Of a stretch of 64,000 nucleotides of DNA, positions 1 to 8,273 are shown piece after piece. The notes beneath the pieces were generated by a model. That model had not been told where the DNA came from. It saw nothing but the letters and a program-made list of their open reading frames with translations, and made no database searches. Source of the stretch: Anaerolineales bacterium (GTDB taxonomy: Bacteria > Chloroflexota > Anaerolineae > Anaerolineales > UBA4823); NCBI GenBank assembly GCA_025057645.1, contig JANXBJ010000001.1:368357-432356 (forward strand), in the 5' to 3' direction. Position 1 is the first letter of the stretch. Each line of letters opens with the position of its first letter. A program made the position numbers and the translations under genes.

Positions 1-600
1 GTTCAGGAACTTAAGACATTCCTTGAACCGAGGCATCAGCCTGCTCTGATCTCCTATCGTGTAAACGCAGGGTATCTTCCTCGTTCTCACTGGGTGCATG
101 ATCCTCAGCAGGGGGGAGGTCGCTTGATCGGCGAGGTGTGTCATTTTCTGGACACGGTGGTCTTCTTATTGGGGGAACTGCCACTCACGGTTGAGGCTAG
201 AGCACTGCCAGATGAAAACTGGTATCGGGAGGATAACCTTCTCCTGCGCTTTGGGTTTCCCGACGGTTCGATTGGAGTGATTACCTACCTTGCTAACGGA
301 GACCGAGCCTTCCCCAAAGAGCGGCTGGAGCTCTTCTGTGGAGGAAAAGTAGCTGTGCTCGAGGATTTCCGGCGCTTAGAGTTAGTATGTCAGGGACGAC
401 GTCGGGTGAAGTGGAGTTGGTTGAGACAGGATAAGGGTCACGTTGCTGAGGTCCGTGCATTTCTGAGAGCGATCTCGGAGACCGGGATCCCGCCTATCCC
501 TTACCCGCATATTTTTGGGGTTACAAGGGCGATTTTAGCTGCTCGCCGGGCTTTGCATTCAGGGAAAGAAGAGCCCATTGGTTATAGCGATCTAGGATGA
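1..600 (+). CDS. Bi-domain oxidoreductase, C-terminal Gfo/Idh/MocA part (5' truncated by window)
   Basis: The frame is open from base 1, so the gene begins outside the window and only its last 199 codons are visible. The stretch RVNAGYLPRSHWVHDPQQGG followed by GGRLIGEVCHF is typical of the Gfo/Idh/MocA substrate domain at the C-terminal end of bi-domain oxidoreductases found in surface-polysaccharide clusters. Such enzymes pair an alcohol-dehydrogenase-like half with an NAD(P)-dependent sugar oxidoreductase half; the first half cannot be checked here. A GTG at 94 would give a shorter product but would cut through the conserved domain, so I do not treat it as the start. The stop overlaps the next start (ATGA), which implies translational coupling with the heparinase-like gene. 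Substrate unknown. Confidence 0.8.
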   Translation, partial: VQELKTFLEPRHQPALISYRVNAGYLPRSHWVHDPQQGGGRLIGEVCHFLDTVVFLLGELPLTVEARALPDENWYREDNLLLRFGFPDGSIGVITYLANGDRAFPKERLELFCGGKVAVLEDFRRLELVCQGRRRVKWSWLRQDKGHVAEVRAFLRAISETGIPPIPYPHIFGVTRAILAARRALHSGKEEPIGYSDLG

Positions 601-2612
601 GTTCACTTGTAGAAACAGCTTGGCTCGTCTTTCAAGCGACAAAGGAGCTGGGAATTGCCCGGATTGGCTACTATGCACTCTATACCCTTGGCATCCGCAG
701 CGGGGTTGTCGAACGCCTCAGTAGGCGGGCGCTCAAGAAAGCCTTACGAGGGGCAGGTGGATTGGAATTTCGGCCGCTGTTTGAACCGCCTGTCTCGAGT
801 CGGCTGCTCTCTGTGCTGGGAGACCAAGCTCAGTGTGTTCTCGAAGAGGCTGGGGAAATCTGTCATGGTAGGATTCGCGTCTTTGGTCATCAGGTAGTTA
901 GGTTAGAGTATGACTTGGGAAAGTCACAGGATTGGTTTACCAGGGTGGAGCAGGAGCTGCGCCGGGATCAAGGTGGTGAGACCGATCTCAAGTTGGTCTG
1001 GGAGCCAGCTCGGTTCGGGTGGGTCTATACCTTGGCAAGAGCCTATTGTATTCAACCCGAGGAGAGGTTTGCTGAAACATTTTGGGAGGCAATCGAGGCA
1101 TTTCTCGCACATCATCCCCCCTACTATGGCATTCACTGGCTTTCTGCTCAGGAGGTAGCTCTGCGTCTGATTGCCTGGGTGTTTGGCTATCATGTTTTTG
1201 CGAAAGCCTCTGCCAGTACTCCACAGCGCAAAAAACGGTTGTTTGAAGCTCTGGCCGTCCACGCAGCCCGGATTCCATGCACCCTTTATTACGCTTTAGC
1301 CCAAAACAATAATCACTTGTTGAGCGAAGCCGTAGGGTTGATGACCGCAGCCTCGGTGCTGGTGGGGCATCCGGAGTGTCGCTCCTGGTGGAAACGGGGA
1401 TCTCAATGGTTTCTATGGGGCATTCGCAACCAGATTGCTGAGGATGGAACGTATATTCAGCATAGCACGAACTATCACCGACTTGTGCTCCAACTGGCGC
1501 TCTGGGCGAGGATGCTTTTCGCGAAACAAGGGTTGTCTTTGCCTTCAGACGTTTCCCAACGCTTACTCAAAGCTACGGAGTGGTTGGTCGAATGCTGTGA
1601 GGTGAGCAACGGCTGCGTGCCCAATTTGGGACCCAATGACGGAGCTTATATCCAACCTCTATCTCAAGCCCCTTTTCAAGACTACCGTCCCGTACTTCAG
1701 GCTGCTCATCGGGCGTTTGTCGGTGGTGCGGTCTTCGGTAAAGGTATCTGGGATGAGATGAGCTTGTGGTATGGAGTTTGGGAGGGAGAGAAGGCCAATC
1801 AACAAAGCCCTAGAGAGGAGGAGACTTCCGGGAAGGAAAGGCTCTCCATCCGGCCGCATTCGTGGGTCATGCTGCGTTCGAGTGAGAAGAGAACTTGGGC
1901 CACGGTGCGTTGTCCGCGTTTCTCCTCAAGGCCTACCCATGCAGATTTGTTGCATCTTGATTTGTGGTGGGAGGGGATTAATCTCGCTTGTGATGCCGGT
2001 TCTTATCGATATACTGCACCGCCCCCTTGGAGCAATGTGCTGGCCGAGGCCTTTTATCACAACACCGTTACAGTAAATGGGCACAATCCAATGAGCAGGA
2101 TGGGAAAGTTCTTGTGGTTGAGTTGGCCGAAAACACGCCTAATTTTTGCCAGCTCGGAAGGGGCACCGCGTGTTGAACTGGAGCATGACGGGTATCGAGG
2201 TCTAGGCGTTGTGGTCAAAAGGTGCGTTACCCTTCGGGCAAATCGTATCTGGCATGTTCAGGATCGAATCGAGCCGGCGCCGCTTTGCAAATCTCGAGTT
2301 CATCGGATTCGATTGCATTGGTTAATCTGTCCTTGCAACTGGCAGATTGTGCCTGAGGATAGGGGATATCGCTTGGATCTAAGGGTCAACTCTCAGACGA
2401 GCTATCTAAGACTAAGAGCTTCGGCGCAACTTAGTTTACAGGTTGTGGAGGCGGGAAAAGTGGTTTTTGGAGCAGGGGAAAACCTTTGCACTTTTGGCTT
2501 CTGCTCACCAAGCTATAACCTGCTTGTGCCGGCACTCTCCGTCATCGCAGAGATGCACGAGGAGCTTCCGGTGACTTTAGAGACAATTTGGGAGTTGCCG
2601 GAAAGGCCATGA
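597..2612 (+). CDS. Heparinase II/III family protein (alginate-lyase-like)
   Basis: A 671-residue protein with two parts. The first is an alpha-helical toroid-type region around residues 150-390, containing the conserved stretch QIAEDGTYIQHSTNYH. The second is a beta-rich heparinase II/III C-terminal region around 420-650, containing HADLLHLDLWW and FYHNTVTVNG. Members of this family cleave or modify acidic polysaccharides by beta-elimination. Copies inside exopolysaccharide clusters, between a bi-domain oxidoreductase and a WbuB-like glycosyltransferase as here, are common and may trim or epimerise the polymer being made. No signal peptide is obvious, which argues for a role in synthesis and not in scavenging. 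Both ends overlap the neighbours by ATGA. The activity itself is inferred from family and context. Confidence 0.8.
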   Translation: MSSLVETAWLVFQATKELGIARIGYYALYTLGIRSGVVERLSRRALKKALRGAGGLEFRPLFEPPVSSRLLSVLGDQAQCVLEEAGEICHGRIRVFGHQVVRLEYDLGKSQDWFTRVEQELRRDQGGETDLKLVWEPARFGWVYTLARAYCIQPEERFAETFWEAIEAFLAHHPPYYGIHWLSAQEVALRLIAWVFGYHVFAKASASTPQRKKRLFEALAVHAARIPCTLYYALAQNNNHLLSEAVGLMTAASVLVGHPECRSWWKRGSQWFLWGIRNQIAEDGTYIQHSTNYHRLVLQLALWARMLFAKQGLSLPSDVSQRLLKATEWLVECCEVSNGCVPNLGPNDGAYIQPLSQAPFQDYRPVLQAAHRAFVGGAVFGKGIWDEMSLWYGVWEGEKANQQSPREEETSGKERLSIRPHSWVMLRSSEKRTWATVRCPRFSSRPTHADLLHLDLWWEGINLACDAGSYRYTAPPPWSNVLAEAFYHNTVTVNGHNPMSRMGKFLWLSWPKTRLIFASSEGAPRVELEHDGYRGLGVVVKRCVTLRANRIWHVQDRIEPAPLCKSRVHRIRLHWLICPCNWQIVPEDRGYRLDLRVNSQTSYLRLRASAQLSLQVVEAGKVVFGAGENLCTFGFCSPSYNLLVPALSVIAEMHEELPVTLETIWELPERP

Positions 2613-3832
2613 AGATTCTGCTGATCCATCAGGTGTTTGCGGCCTTGGATGAACCCGGGGGCACGCGTCATTATGAATTGGCTCATTTTTTTGCCGCTTG
2701 CGGGCACTGTGTCGAAATCGTTACAAGCCCCATTAACTACATGACCGGAAGCGGGAGCGGTGCTCAAAAAGTAAGGGTCACCCAGGTCGGGGAAGGGGAA
2801 ATGGTGATTTGGAGGGTACCGGTCTATTGCGCCTTTCATCGCAGCTTTGTGCATCGCACGCTGAGTTTCTTGAGTTTTATGATCACCGCTTTTTGGAAAT
2901 CCCTCAATGTCAAAGAGATAAGCGTTGTGTGGGGAACTTCTCCACCGCTCTTTCAAGGGCTCACTGCCTGGTGCGTAGCCAGGCTGAAGAGAAAGCCTTT
3001 CTTGTTTGAAGTTCGGGATCTCTGGCCTGCCTTTGCCGTACAGGTTGGGGTTTTGAAGAATCCGCTTTTGATCGCTGCTTCAGAGTGGCTGGAGCGCTTT
3101 TTGCTTCGTCGGGCCGATCTTGTGGTGGTCAATTCCCCGGGGTTTGTCGAGCATGTTCAGAAACGAGGGGCAAAGCGGGTGGAGGTAATCCCCAATGGGT
3201 CTGACCTTGAGCTCTTCGCCCAGGGAGAGGACGGAAGCGAGTTTCGCCGCCGCCACGGTTTGGAAGGAAAATTTGTGGTTCTGTATGCCGGCGCTCACGG
3301 GCTCTCCAACGACTTAGACCAAGTTCTGAAGGCGGCGGAATACCTTCGGACGCATTCCGAGATCGTGTTTGTGCTGGTAGGAGATGGGAAAGAGAAACTT
3401 CGCCTCCTTGAGGAGGCCTCTCGTAAAGGGTTATCTAACGTGCGCTTCCTTCCGCCGGTGCCTAAAAACGAGATGGCCGGCATTTTACGAGGGGCGGATG
3501 TGTGCTTGGCTATCCTAAAGCCTATCCCGCTTTACGGAACGGTTTTCCCAAACAAAGTGTTTGACTACATGGCGGCCGGAAAAGCGGTATTGTTAGCTAT
3601 ACCCGGGGTTATTCGCAGGGTGGTTGAAGAGCACCGCGCCGGCCTGGCCGTTCCGCCCGGAGACCCTAGGGCGCTAGCAGAGGCTGTGCTTTATCTAGCT
3701 CAGAACCGGGAACTAGTAAGAGAAATGGGAAGAAATGGACAAAGAGCTATCCAAACCCAGTTCGATCGGAAAAAGCTGGCTGAAGCCTTTTTAGGTCTTT
3801 TCGTAGAGCTTGCACAGAGAGATTCTTCCTAG
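2609..3832 (+). CDS. Glycosyltransferase family 4 (WbuB-like)
   Basis: A 407-residue GT-B fold glycosyltransferase. The N-terminal domain opens with MKILLIHQVF and carries GGTRHYELAHFF and RDLWP (residues 136-140). The C-terminal domain has VIPNGSD and the donor-binding stretch KVFDYMAAGKAVLLA. This pattern matches the WbuB/GT4 group that transfers amino- or deoxy-sugars in O-antigen and capsule assembly; donor and acceptor cannot be read from sequence. The ATG at 2609 was chosen because it overlaps the heparinase stop as ATGA; an upstream TTG at 2588 would overlap further and adds no conserved residues. It is the last gene of the polysaccharide cluster that enters from the left. Confidence 0.88.
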   Translation: MKILLIHQVFAALDEPGGTRHYELAHFFAACGHCVEIVTSPINYMTGSGSGAQKVRVTQVGEGEMVIWRVPVYCAFHRSFVHRTLSFLSFMITAFWKSLNVKEISVVWGTSPPLFQGLTAWCVARLKRKPFLFEVRDLWPAFAVQVGVLKNPLLIAASEWLERFLLRRADLVVVNSPGFVEHVQKRGAKRVEVIPNGSDLELFAQGEDGSEFRRRHGLEGKFVVLYAGAHGLSNDLDQVLKAAEYLRTHSEIVFVLVGDGKEKLRLLEEASRKGLSNVRFLPPVPKNEMAGILRGADVCLAILKPIPLYGTVFPNKVFDYMAAGKAVLLAIPGVIRRVVEEHRAGLAVPPGDPRALAEAVLYLAQNRELVREMGRNGQRAIQTQFDRKKLAEAFLGLFVELAQRDSS

Positions 3833-3869
3833 GTTGGTTTTGCTTTTTTGCCGGAGGGGCATGTTCTGA

Positions 3870-3887
3870 CGGCCTGTTCCGAGGCCG
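3870..3887 (+). terminator. Possible weak terminator hairpin after the polysaccharide cluster
   Basis: A perfect 6-bp inverted repeat (CGGCCT / AGGCCG) with a 6-nt loop lies 38 bases after the glycosyltransferase stop. It is followed only by AGTTTG and not by a real U-tract, so intrinsic termination is uncertain. The rest of the 3833-4079 gap holds no convincing gene. Confidence 0.3.
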
Positions 3888-4079
3888 AGTTTGCTGCAAC
3901 TTCGAGGATGGCAAGAACTCGCACCGACGCTTGGCTAGGATGCGAAATGGGTCTGAAACTTCAGAAAAACTTTGCACTGCGGTAAAGTCAAGGTTATGGG
4001 GTATGTTTTCATCTGTCCGACAGGGTAACCTTGAAGTATGATTGGGGTTGTATTCGGAGGAGAACTGGAGGCGAATTCT

Positions 4080-4979
4080 ATGAAGCGAGCAGTTAGCATC
4101 AGTATAGGCTCATCGAAGCGCAACAAGAGTGTCCAGGTGCAGCTTTTGGGGGAAACCGTACTCATCGAGCGTATCGGCACGGACGGCGATATGGAAAGAG
4201 CAGCGCAACTCTATCGGGAATTGGACGGCAAAGTGGATGCATTTGGCGTCGGCGGGGCTGATTTGGGTGTCATGGTTGACCGAAAGTGGTATCCGTTATA
4301 CACAGTGCAATCGATGGTGCGCTTTGTTGAGAAGACCCCGATCGTAGACGGTGCTGGCTTGAAAAACACCTTAGAATATCGCTTGGCGCCGTTTATCAAT
4401 GAGCGGCTCGGAGAGTATGTGAGGGAGCGTAAGGCTTTTATCACTCTAGGCGTTGACCGCTGGGGGATGGCTTGTTCGTTTGCCGATCATGGCTATGAAT
4501 GCATCTTCGGGGACATGATGTTTGCTTTAGGCCTGCCAATTCCGATTCGGAAGACCTCTACGCTGAAAATCTTGGCAGCGGTCCTGATGCCGATTGTGGG
4601 ACGGCTACCTTTCGAGTGGCTCTATCCCACGGGCGAAAAGCAGGAGGAAAGGCTGCCTAAATGGGAGAAGTATTATCTCTGGGCGACAGTGATTGCCGGG
4701 GATTGTCATTACGTCAAGCGGCACATGCCTGAGCGATTAGATGGGAAGGTGATAGCTACGAACACTACTACATCCTCGGATGTAGAGCTGTTTCGCCGGG
4801 CAGGGGTAAAGTATTTGGTCACTTCAACCCCTGTAATTGAGGGTCGTTCTTTTGGCACCAATATGATCGAGGCAGCCTTAATTGCAGCTAGTGGGAAGGG
4901 AAGAAAGCTGACCCTCGAAGAATTGAGCGAGCTTATTGACCAAATCGGGTTGCAACCTCACCTTCAGGAGTTAAATTGA
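4080..4979 (+). CDS. Conserved Rossmann-like protein of the type often labelled quinate 5-dehydrogenase
   Basis: A 299-residue soluble protein that I associate with the family commonly labelled quinate 5-dehydrogenase; I know of no biochemical proof for that label. Visible conserved stretches include GVGGADLGV, VDGAGLKNTLEYR, TLGVDRWGMACSFADHG and VIATNTTTSSDVELFR. The ATG at 4080 is preferred because GGAGG sits 8 bases upstream (4067-4071); the in-frame ATG at 4038 lacks a good ribosome binding site. Its stop overlaps the next start (TGATG), and the third gene follows with another overlap, so the three products are probably made together. The function of the set is open: a dehydrogenase-like protein, a nucleotidyltransferase and a phosphatase would suit a small-molecule or sugar pathway. 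Confidence 0.65.
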   Translation: MKRAVSISIGSSKRNKSVQVQLLGETVLIERIGTDGDMERAAQLYRELDGKVDAFGVGGADLGVMVDRKWYPLYTVQSMVRFVEKTPIVDGAGLKNTLEYRLAPFINERLGEYVRERKAFITLGVDRWGMACSFADHGYECIFGDMMFALGLPIPIRKTSTLKILAAVLMPIVGRLPFEWLYPTGEKQEERLPKWEKYYLWATVIAGDCHYVKRHMPERLDGKVIATNTTTSSDVELFRRAGVKYLVTSTPVIEGRSFGTNMIEAALIAASGKGRKLTLEELSELIDQIGLQPHLQELN

Positions 4980-5773
4980 TGCTTCCCGCAATCGTGATCG
5001 CTGGAGGGATTCCTAAGGAGGGAGAGCCCTTATATCCCCTATCTCAAGGGAAACCTAAAGCCTTGCTTCCGATTGCCGGCAAGCCCATGATTCAGTGGGT
5101 TTTGGAAGCCCTGGAGAGCGCCTCCAAAATCGGAGCAATAGTTGTGGTCGGTGCTCCTTTACCCGCGAGCGCCCAGGTCACCAAAGTGAGGGAAGTTATC
5201 CCAAATCAAGGCGAAATGTTGTCAAACGTTCTACAAGGTATGAGGAAGGTATTGGAGTTAGAACCCGCAGCCCATCATGTGGTTTTGGTCTCTTCTGATA
5301 TTCCAGCGATCACTGCAGAGATGGTAGACTGGCTGGTTGACACCACTATGCAATCGGATGAAGATGTGTACTATACCGTGATTGATCGCCGGGTGATGGA
5401 GGCGAAGTATCCTCACTCCCGACGTTCCTATACCCGTTTGAAGGATATCGAGGTGTGTGGTGGGGATATGAACGTGGTGCGAGCAACGCTCACCGTTGGG
5501 ACGAATGAGGAACTGTGGAGAAGGATTCTTGCCGCACGAAAGAATGTCCTAAAGCAAGCAGCGCTTCTCGGTCTCGATACCTTGATCCTTCTCCTCTTGA
5601 GACGGCTCACGCTCGAACAAGCTGTGCGTATAGTGGCGTCGAGGATGAAGCTTAGCGGAAGAGCGATCGTTTCCCCCTACGCAGAAGTAGGGATGGATGT
5701 GGACAAGCCGCACCAGCTTGAGATTGTCGAGGCCGATCTGCTGCAGCGCCAAAAGGAGAGGAAAGCAGGATGA
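4979..5773 (+). CDS. MobA-like nucleotidyltransferase (NTP_transf_3 fold)
   Basis: A 264-residue protein. The N-terminus carries an NTP-binding pattern (AIVIAGGIPKEGEP, then KPKALLPIAGKPMIQWVLEA), as in MobA-like and sugar-phosphate nucleotidyltransferases. SSDIPAI and a late GMDVDKPHQLEIVEADL stretch supply the acidic residues expected to bind metal. Such enzymes transfer NMP from an NTP to a phosphorylated acceptor; the acceptor is unknown. The C-terminal third (RRLTLEQAVRIVASRMK) is not typical of MobA itself, so molybdenum cofactor work is not implied. The ATG at 4979 overlaps the previous stop, and the stop overlaps the PAP2 gene by ATGA. A TTG three bases upstream is an equivalent start. 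Confidence 0.72.
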   Translation: MLPAIVIAGGIPKEGEPLYPLSQGKPKALLPIAGKPMIQWVLEALESASKIGAIVVVGAPLPASAQVTKVREVIPNQGEMLSNVLQGMRKVLELEPAAHHVVLVSSDIPAITAEMVDWLVDTTMQSDEDVYYTVIDRRVMEAKYPHSRRSYTRLKDIEVCGGDMNVVRATLTVGTNEELWRRILAARKNVLKQAALLGLDTLILLLLRRLTLEQAVRIVASRMKLSGRAIVSPYAEVGMDVDKPHQLEIVEADLLQRQKERKAG

Positions 5774-6276
5774 CCAGACTAAAGGAATGGGATCAAAGAT
5801 TAAGCGATAGCTTGCGCATAGACAAATCGCAGACACGTCTAAAGCGCTTCGTCGCCCTTCTTGCCCATTCAGGTGACTCTTGGTTTTGGTTGCTTGGCCT
5901 CGGGATAATAAGCGTGTTCTTTCCGGCCCTGAGGCCTACGGCATTTCAATACGCAACCTCGATTTTTGCCCTCGCTCTTCTGGTTTTTGCTATCAAGCTC
6001 TTAGTAAAGCGCCGGAGGCCTCGGGGGGAATGGGGGGCAGTTTATCGCCGCACCGATCCCCATTCTTTTCCATCTGGACACGCCGCTCGGGCGGTCCTTC
6101 TTGCGGTCTTAGGACTGGGTTTGGGACCTTTGCCTTGGGGGTTGAGTTTGGCAATTTGGGCACCCATGGCTAGCTTATCCCGCGTTGCGCTTGGTCTCCA
6201 TTATGTATCAGATGTCATTGCGGGTGGCATCTTGGGCGCGCTCATCGGTCTTGTGGTCTTGTGGTGGACCGGGTAG
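5770..6276 (+). CDS. PAP2 family membrane phosphatase
   Basis: A 168-residue membrane protein with all three PAP2 motifs: K-x6-RP in KLLVKRRRP, PSGH in HSFPSGHAAR, and S-R-x5-H-x3-D in SRVALGLHYVSDV. These residues form the phosphohistidine site of enzymes that dephosphorylate lipid phosphates such as undecaprenyl pyrophosphate or phosphatidic acid. Hydrophobic segments flank the motifs. It is coupled by ATGA to the nucleotidyltransferase upstream. Its last 35 bases overlap the 3' end of the convergent isomerase gene. The substrate may be a product of the preceding two enzymes, but that is inference. Confidence 0.88.
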   Translation: MTRLKEWDQRLSDSLRIDKSQTRLKRFVALLAHSGDSWFWLLGLGIISVFFPALRPTAFQYATSIFALALLVFAIKLLVKRRRPRGEWGAVYRRTDPHSFPSGHAARAVLLAVLGLGLGPLPWGLSLAIWAPMASLSRVALGLHYVSDVIAGGILGALIGLVVLWWTG

Positions 6277-7342
6277 AAGAGAAGGGAATTTTTGCCAGAT
6301 CGCGCTTAAAGTTTTCTAGGATGTCGATCGGAGTCGGGTCGACTCCATAGGCAATGGCTAAATAGTAAGCGATGTAATCCCCTATGAGCAGGCAGGTCCA
6401 CAAGTGGGCGAGGGGAGTCTCACCTTCGGCATCGATAAAGTCCGTGCCTAATCCCTGGATCATGAATTCGCGCTGGGTCATTTCCAGTCTTTGCTGATGA
6501 CGGGGATGGAGGAACCGAGAGCGGAGGAAAAGAGCAACAATTTGAGGCATTAGGGCTTCCGGGTTTTGGGTGCCTGTAAGGGTATTATGGTTGGCTTCTG
6601 GGATCTCTTCGAATTGTGCCCACGCCTTAGCTAGCTCGTTAATCTGGGTTTTCCAGCGGCGGGCGACTGGTGCGAGAAAGCCGGCTCCATAGATACTGAC
6701 CCATCTGCCGATTAGCTGCCCAGCCATCCTTTTGGCAAGATTTTGAACCGTGGGGACCTGTGGGGAGAGCTTGGGTTGCAATGCAGAGATGGCCTGAACG
6801 GCGCTTTGGAGTTCTGCGCTCGGATTGGGTATGACTTTTAGGCGATACAATAAGGCAAGGAGGAGGCTAAATGAATACCCCACAGCAGCGCGGGGTTGTC
6901 CTTGGTATTCGTATCTCCAATGAGGAAAGTTCAGCCTGCGTGCTAAGTCGGCCAGTTTTCCGCCTGTTGAGATCCCGATTAGAGAGCACTTACGTCGATG
7001 ACTCAATTCCAAGGCGTATAACACTTCCTCGGTGTTCCCGGAATGGGAAGAGCCCACGACAAAGACTGAAGGCCCGCTTGCCCAAGCTGGCAGTTCGTAG
7101 TCTCGAACTAGGATTAGGGGGATCGATAATTGAGGTGCAGCGTAATGGAGAACCAGGTCTGCGCCAATTGCTGACCCCCCAACTCCCACGATCACGATTT
7201 GTTGGGGAGGGTTGCTCGTGGGCAGGTCATGACCCATACCCAGCTCCCATCCTTGCCACAACTGGTCGGCTACATGCTGAATATGCCAGAGCATGTCTTG
7301 CTGATCGTAGCGGGGATAGATTGACAGGTCGTCCAGATTCAT
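6242..7342 (-). CDS. Bifunctional phosphoglucose/phosphomannose isomerase (SIS domain)
   Basis: A 366-residue SIS protein. The first SIS half shows GVGGSAIG (53-60) and SSHSGNTEE (98-106), the sugar-phosphate loops. The C-terminal half has the EIPEANHNTLTG segment, whose Glu and His are typical of PGI/PMI enzymes of archaea and some bacteria. These interconvert glucose-6-P or mannose-6-P with fructose-6-P and so feed glycolysis and GDP-mannose supply. The ATG at 7342 is preferred over one at 7358-7360 because GGGAGAAGG lies just upstream. The gene faces the PAP2 gene and overlaps it by 35 bases at the 3' ends. Confidence 0.85.
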   Translation of the reverse strand: MNLDDLSIYPRYDQQDMLWHIQHVADQLWQGWELGMGHDLPTSNPPQQIVIVGVGGSAIGADLVLHYAAPQLSIPLILVRDYELPAWASGPSVFVVGSSHSGNTEEVLYALELSHRRKCSLIGISTGGKLADLARRLNFPHWRYEYQGQPRAAVGYSFSLLLALLYRLKVIPNPSAELQSAVQAISALQPKLSPQVPTVQNLAKRMAGQLIGRWVSIYGAGFLAPVARRWKTQINELAKAWAQFEEIPEANHNTLTGTQNPEALMPQIVALFLRSRFLHPRHQQRLEMTQREFMIQGLGTDFIDAEGETPLAHLWTCLLIGDYIAYYLAIAYGVDPTPIDILENFKRDLAKIPFSSTRSTTRPQDR

Positions 7343-7439
7343 GGCCTTCTCCCGATCCATGAGGTAGGAATCGATGCCATCGGAATTTGGTCTGTTGACT
7401 TGACTATCGGCGTGGTGGCTAACTGCAAGCCGGCGTGAC

Positions 7440-8273
7440 CTAAAATTGGCGTGGCTTCAGGCTCAGGGCCTTTTGGTAAATTTCTTTACTCTGCCATCCA
7501 GAAACTTTGGCTAGTTCTTGAGCGAGTTCTTTGGTCCCTAGACCTTTTTCGAGGGCTTCCTGAATTGCTTGGAGGAGGTGGTCTTCGCTCCATTTTTGAG
7601 GGGGTTGAGAGGCTCCTTCGATGACTAGAGTGATCTCCCCGCGCTGTTCGGAGCTTGAGAAGACCGCCACAGCTTGTGAAAGAGTCCCGCGCCAGAACTC
7701 TTCGTGGAGTTTTGTCATTTCTCGAGCGATGACGATTTGTCGGTCGCCTAAAACCTGGCTGAGAAGCTCAAGGCTCTTTGCTAGGCGATGGGGGGTCTCT
7801 AAGGCAAGCAGGGTATAGGGCAGGGAGGAAATTGCTTCCAAGACTTGTTTAAGCTCTGTCGACTTGCGGGGTAAGAAGCCTAAGTATAGGAAGCGATCTG
7901 TAGGTAACCCAGAGGCCACCAGAGCAGCGATAGGTGCGCAGGGGCCTGGAATCGGGCTTACCCTATGTCCGGCCCGGATTGCAGCGTTCACCAGTTTGAA
8001 ACCAGGGTCATTCAGCGCAGGAGTGCCACTGTCGGAGACCAGTGCGACATCTCCCTGTTGCAATGCCTCTAACACGAGGGGGATACGCCGGGCTTCGTTC
8101 TGGTCGTATAAGCTGATCATCCGATTGTGAATCTGGTAGTGGGTGAGCAATTTTTGGGTGATGCGCGTGTCTTCCGCTGCGATCAGGGTGACGCTTTTGA
8201 GAGTCTCTATAGCCCGTAGAGTAATATCGGCTAGATTCCCGATGGGGGTTGCTACGAGGTAGAGCGTGCTCAT
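7440..8273 (-). CDS. rsmI: 16S rRNA (cytidine1402-2'-O)-methyltransferase
   Basis: A 277-residue tetrapyrrole-methylase-fold protein. The RsmI signatures are LYLVATPIGNLADITLRA at the N-terminus, AEDTRITQKLL, SDSGTPALNDPG and PIPGPCAPIAALVASGL. RsmI uses S-adenosylmethionine to methylate the ribose of C1402 in 16S rRNA, tuning the decoding centre. The length is normal for the family. It overlaps the upstream glycosyltransferase gene by 4 bases and is the second-to-last gene of a minus-strand run that starts with DUF951. Confidence 0.93.
   Translation of the reverse strand: MSTLYLVATPIGNLADITLRAIETLKSVTLIAAEDTRITQKLLTHYQIHNRMISLYDQNEARRIPLVLEALQQGDVALVSDSGTPALNDPGFKLVNAAIRAGHRVSPIPGPCAPIAALVASGLPTDRFLYLGFLPRKSTELKQVLEAISSLPYTLLALETPHRLAKSLELLSQVLGDRQIVIAREMTKLHEEFWRGTLSQAVAVFSSSEQRGEITLVIEGASQPPQKWSEDHLLQAIQEALEKGLGTKELAQELAKVSGWQSKEIYQKALSLKPRQF

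Noticed and set aside
2513-2956. A 147-codon minus-strand open frame over the heparinase/glycosyltransferase junction
   Set aside because: It lies opposite two well-supported genes, has no family features and no ribosome binding site.
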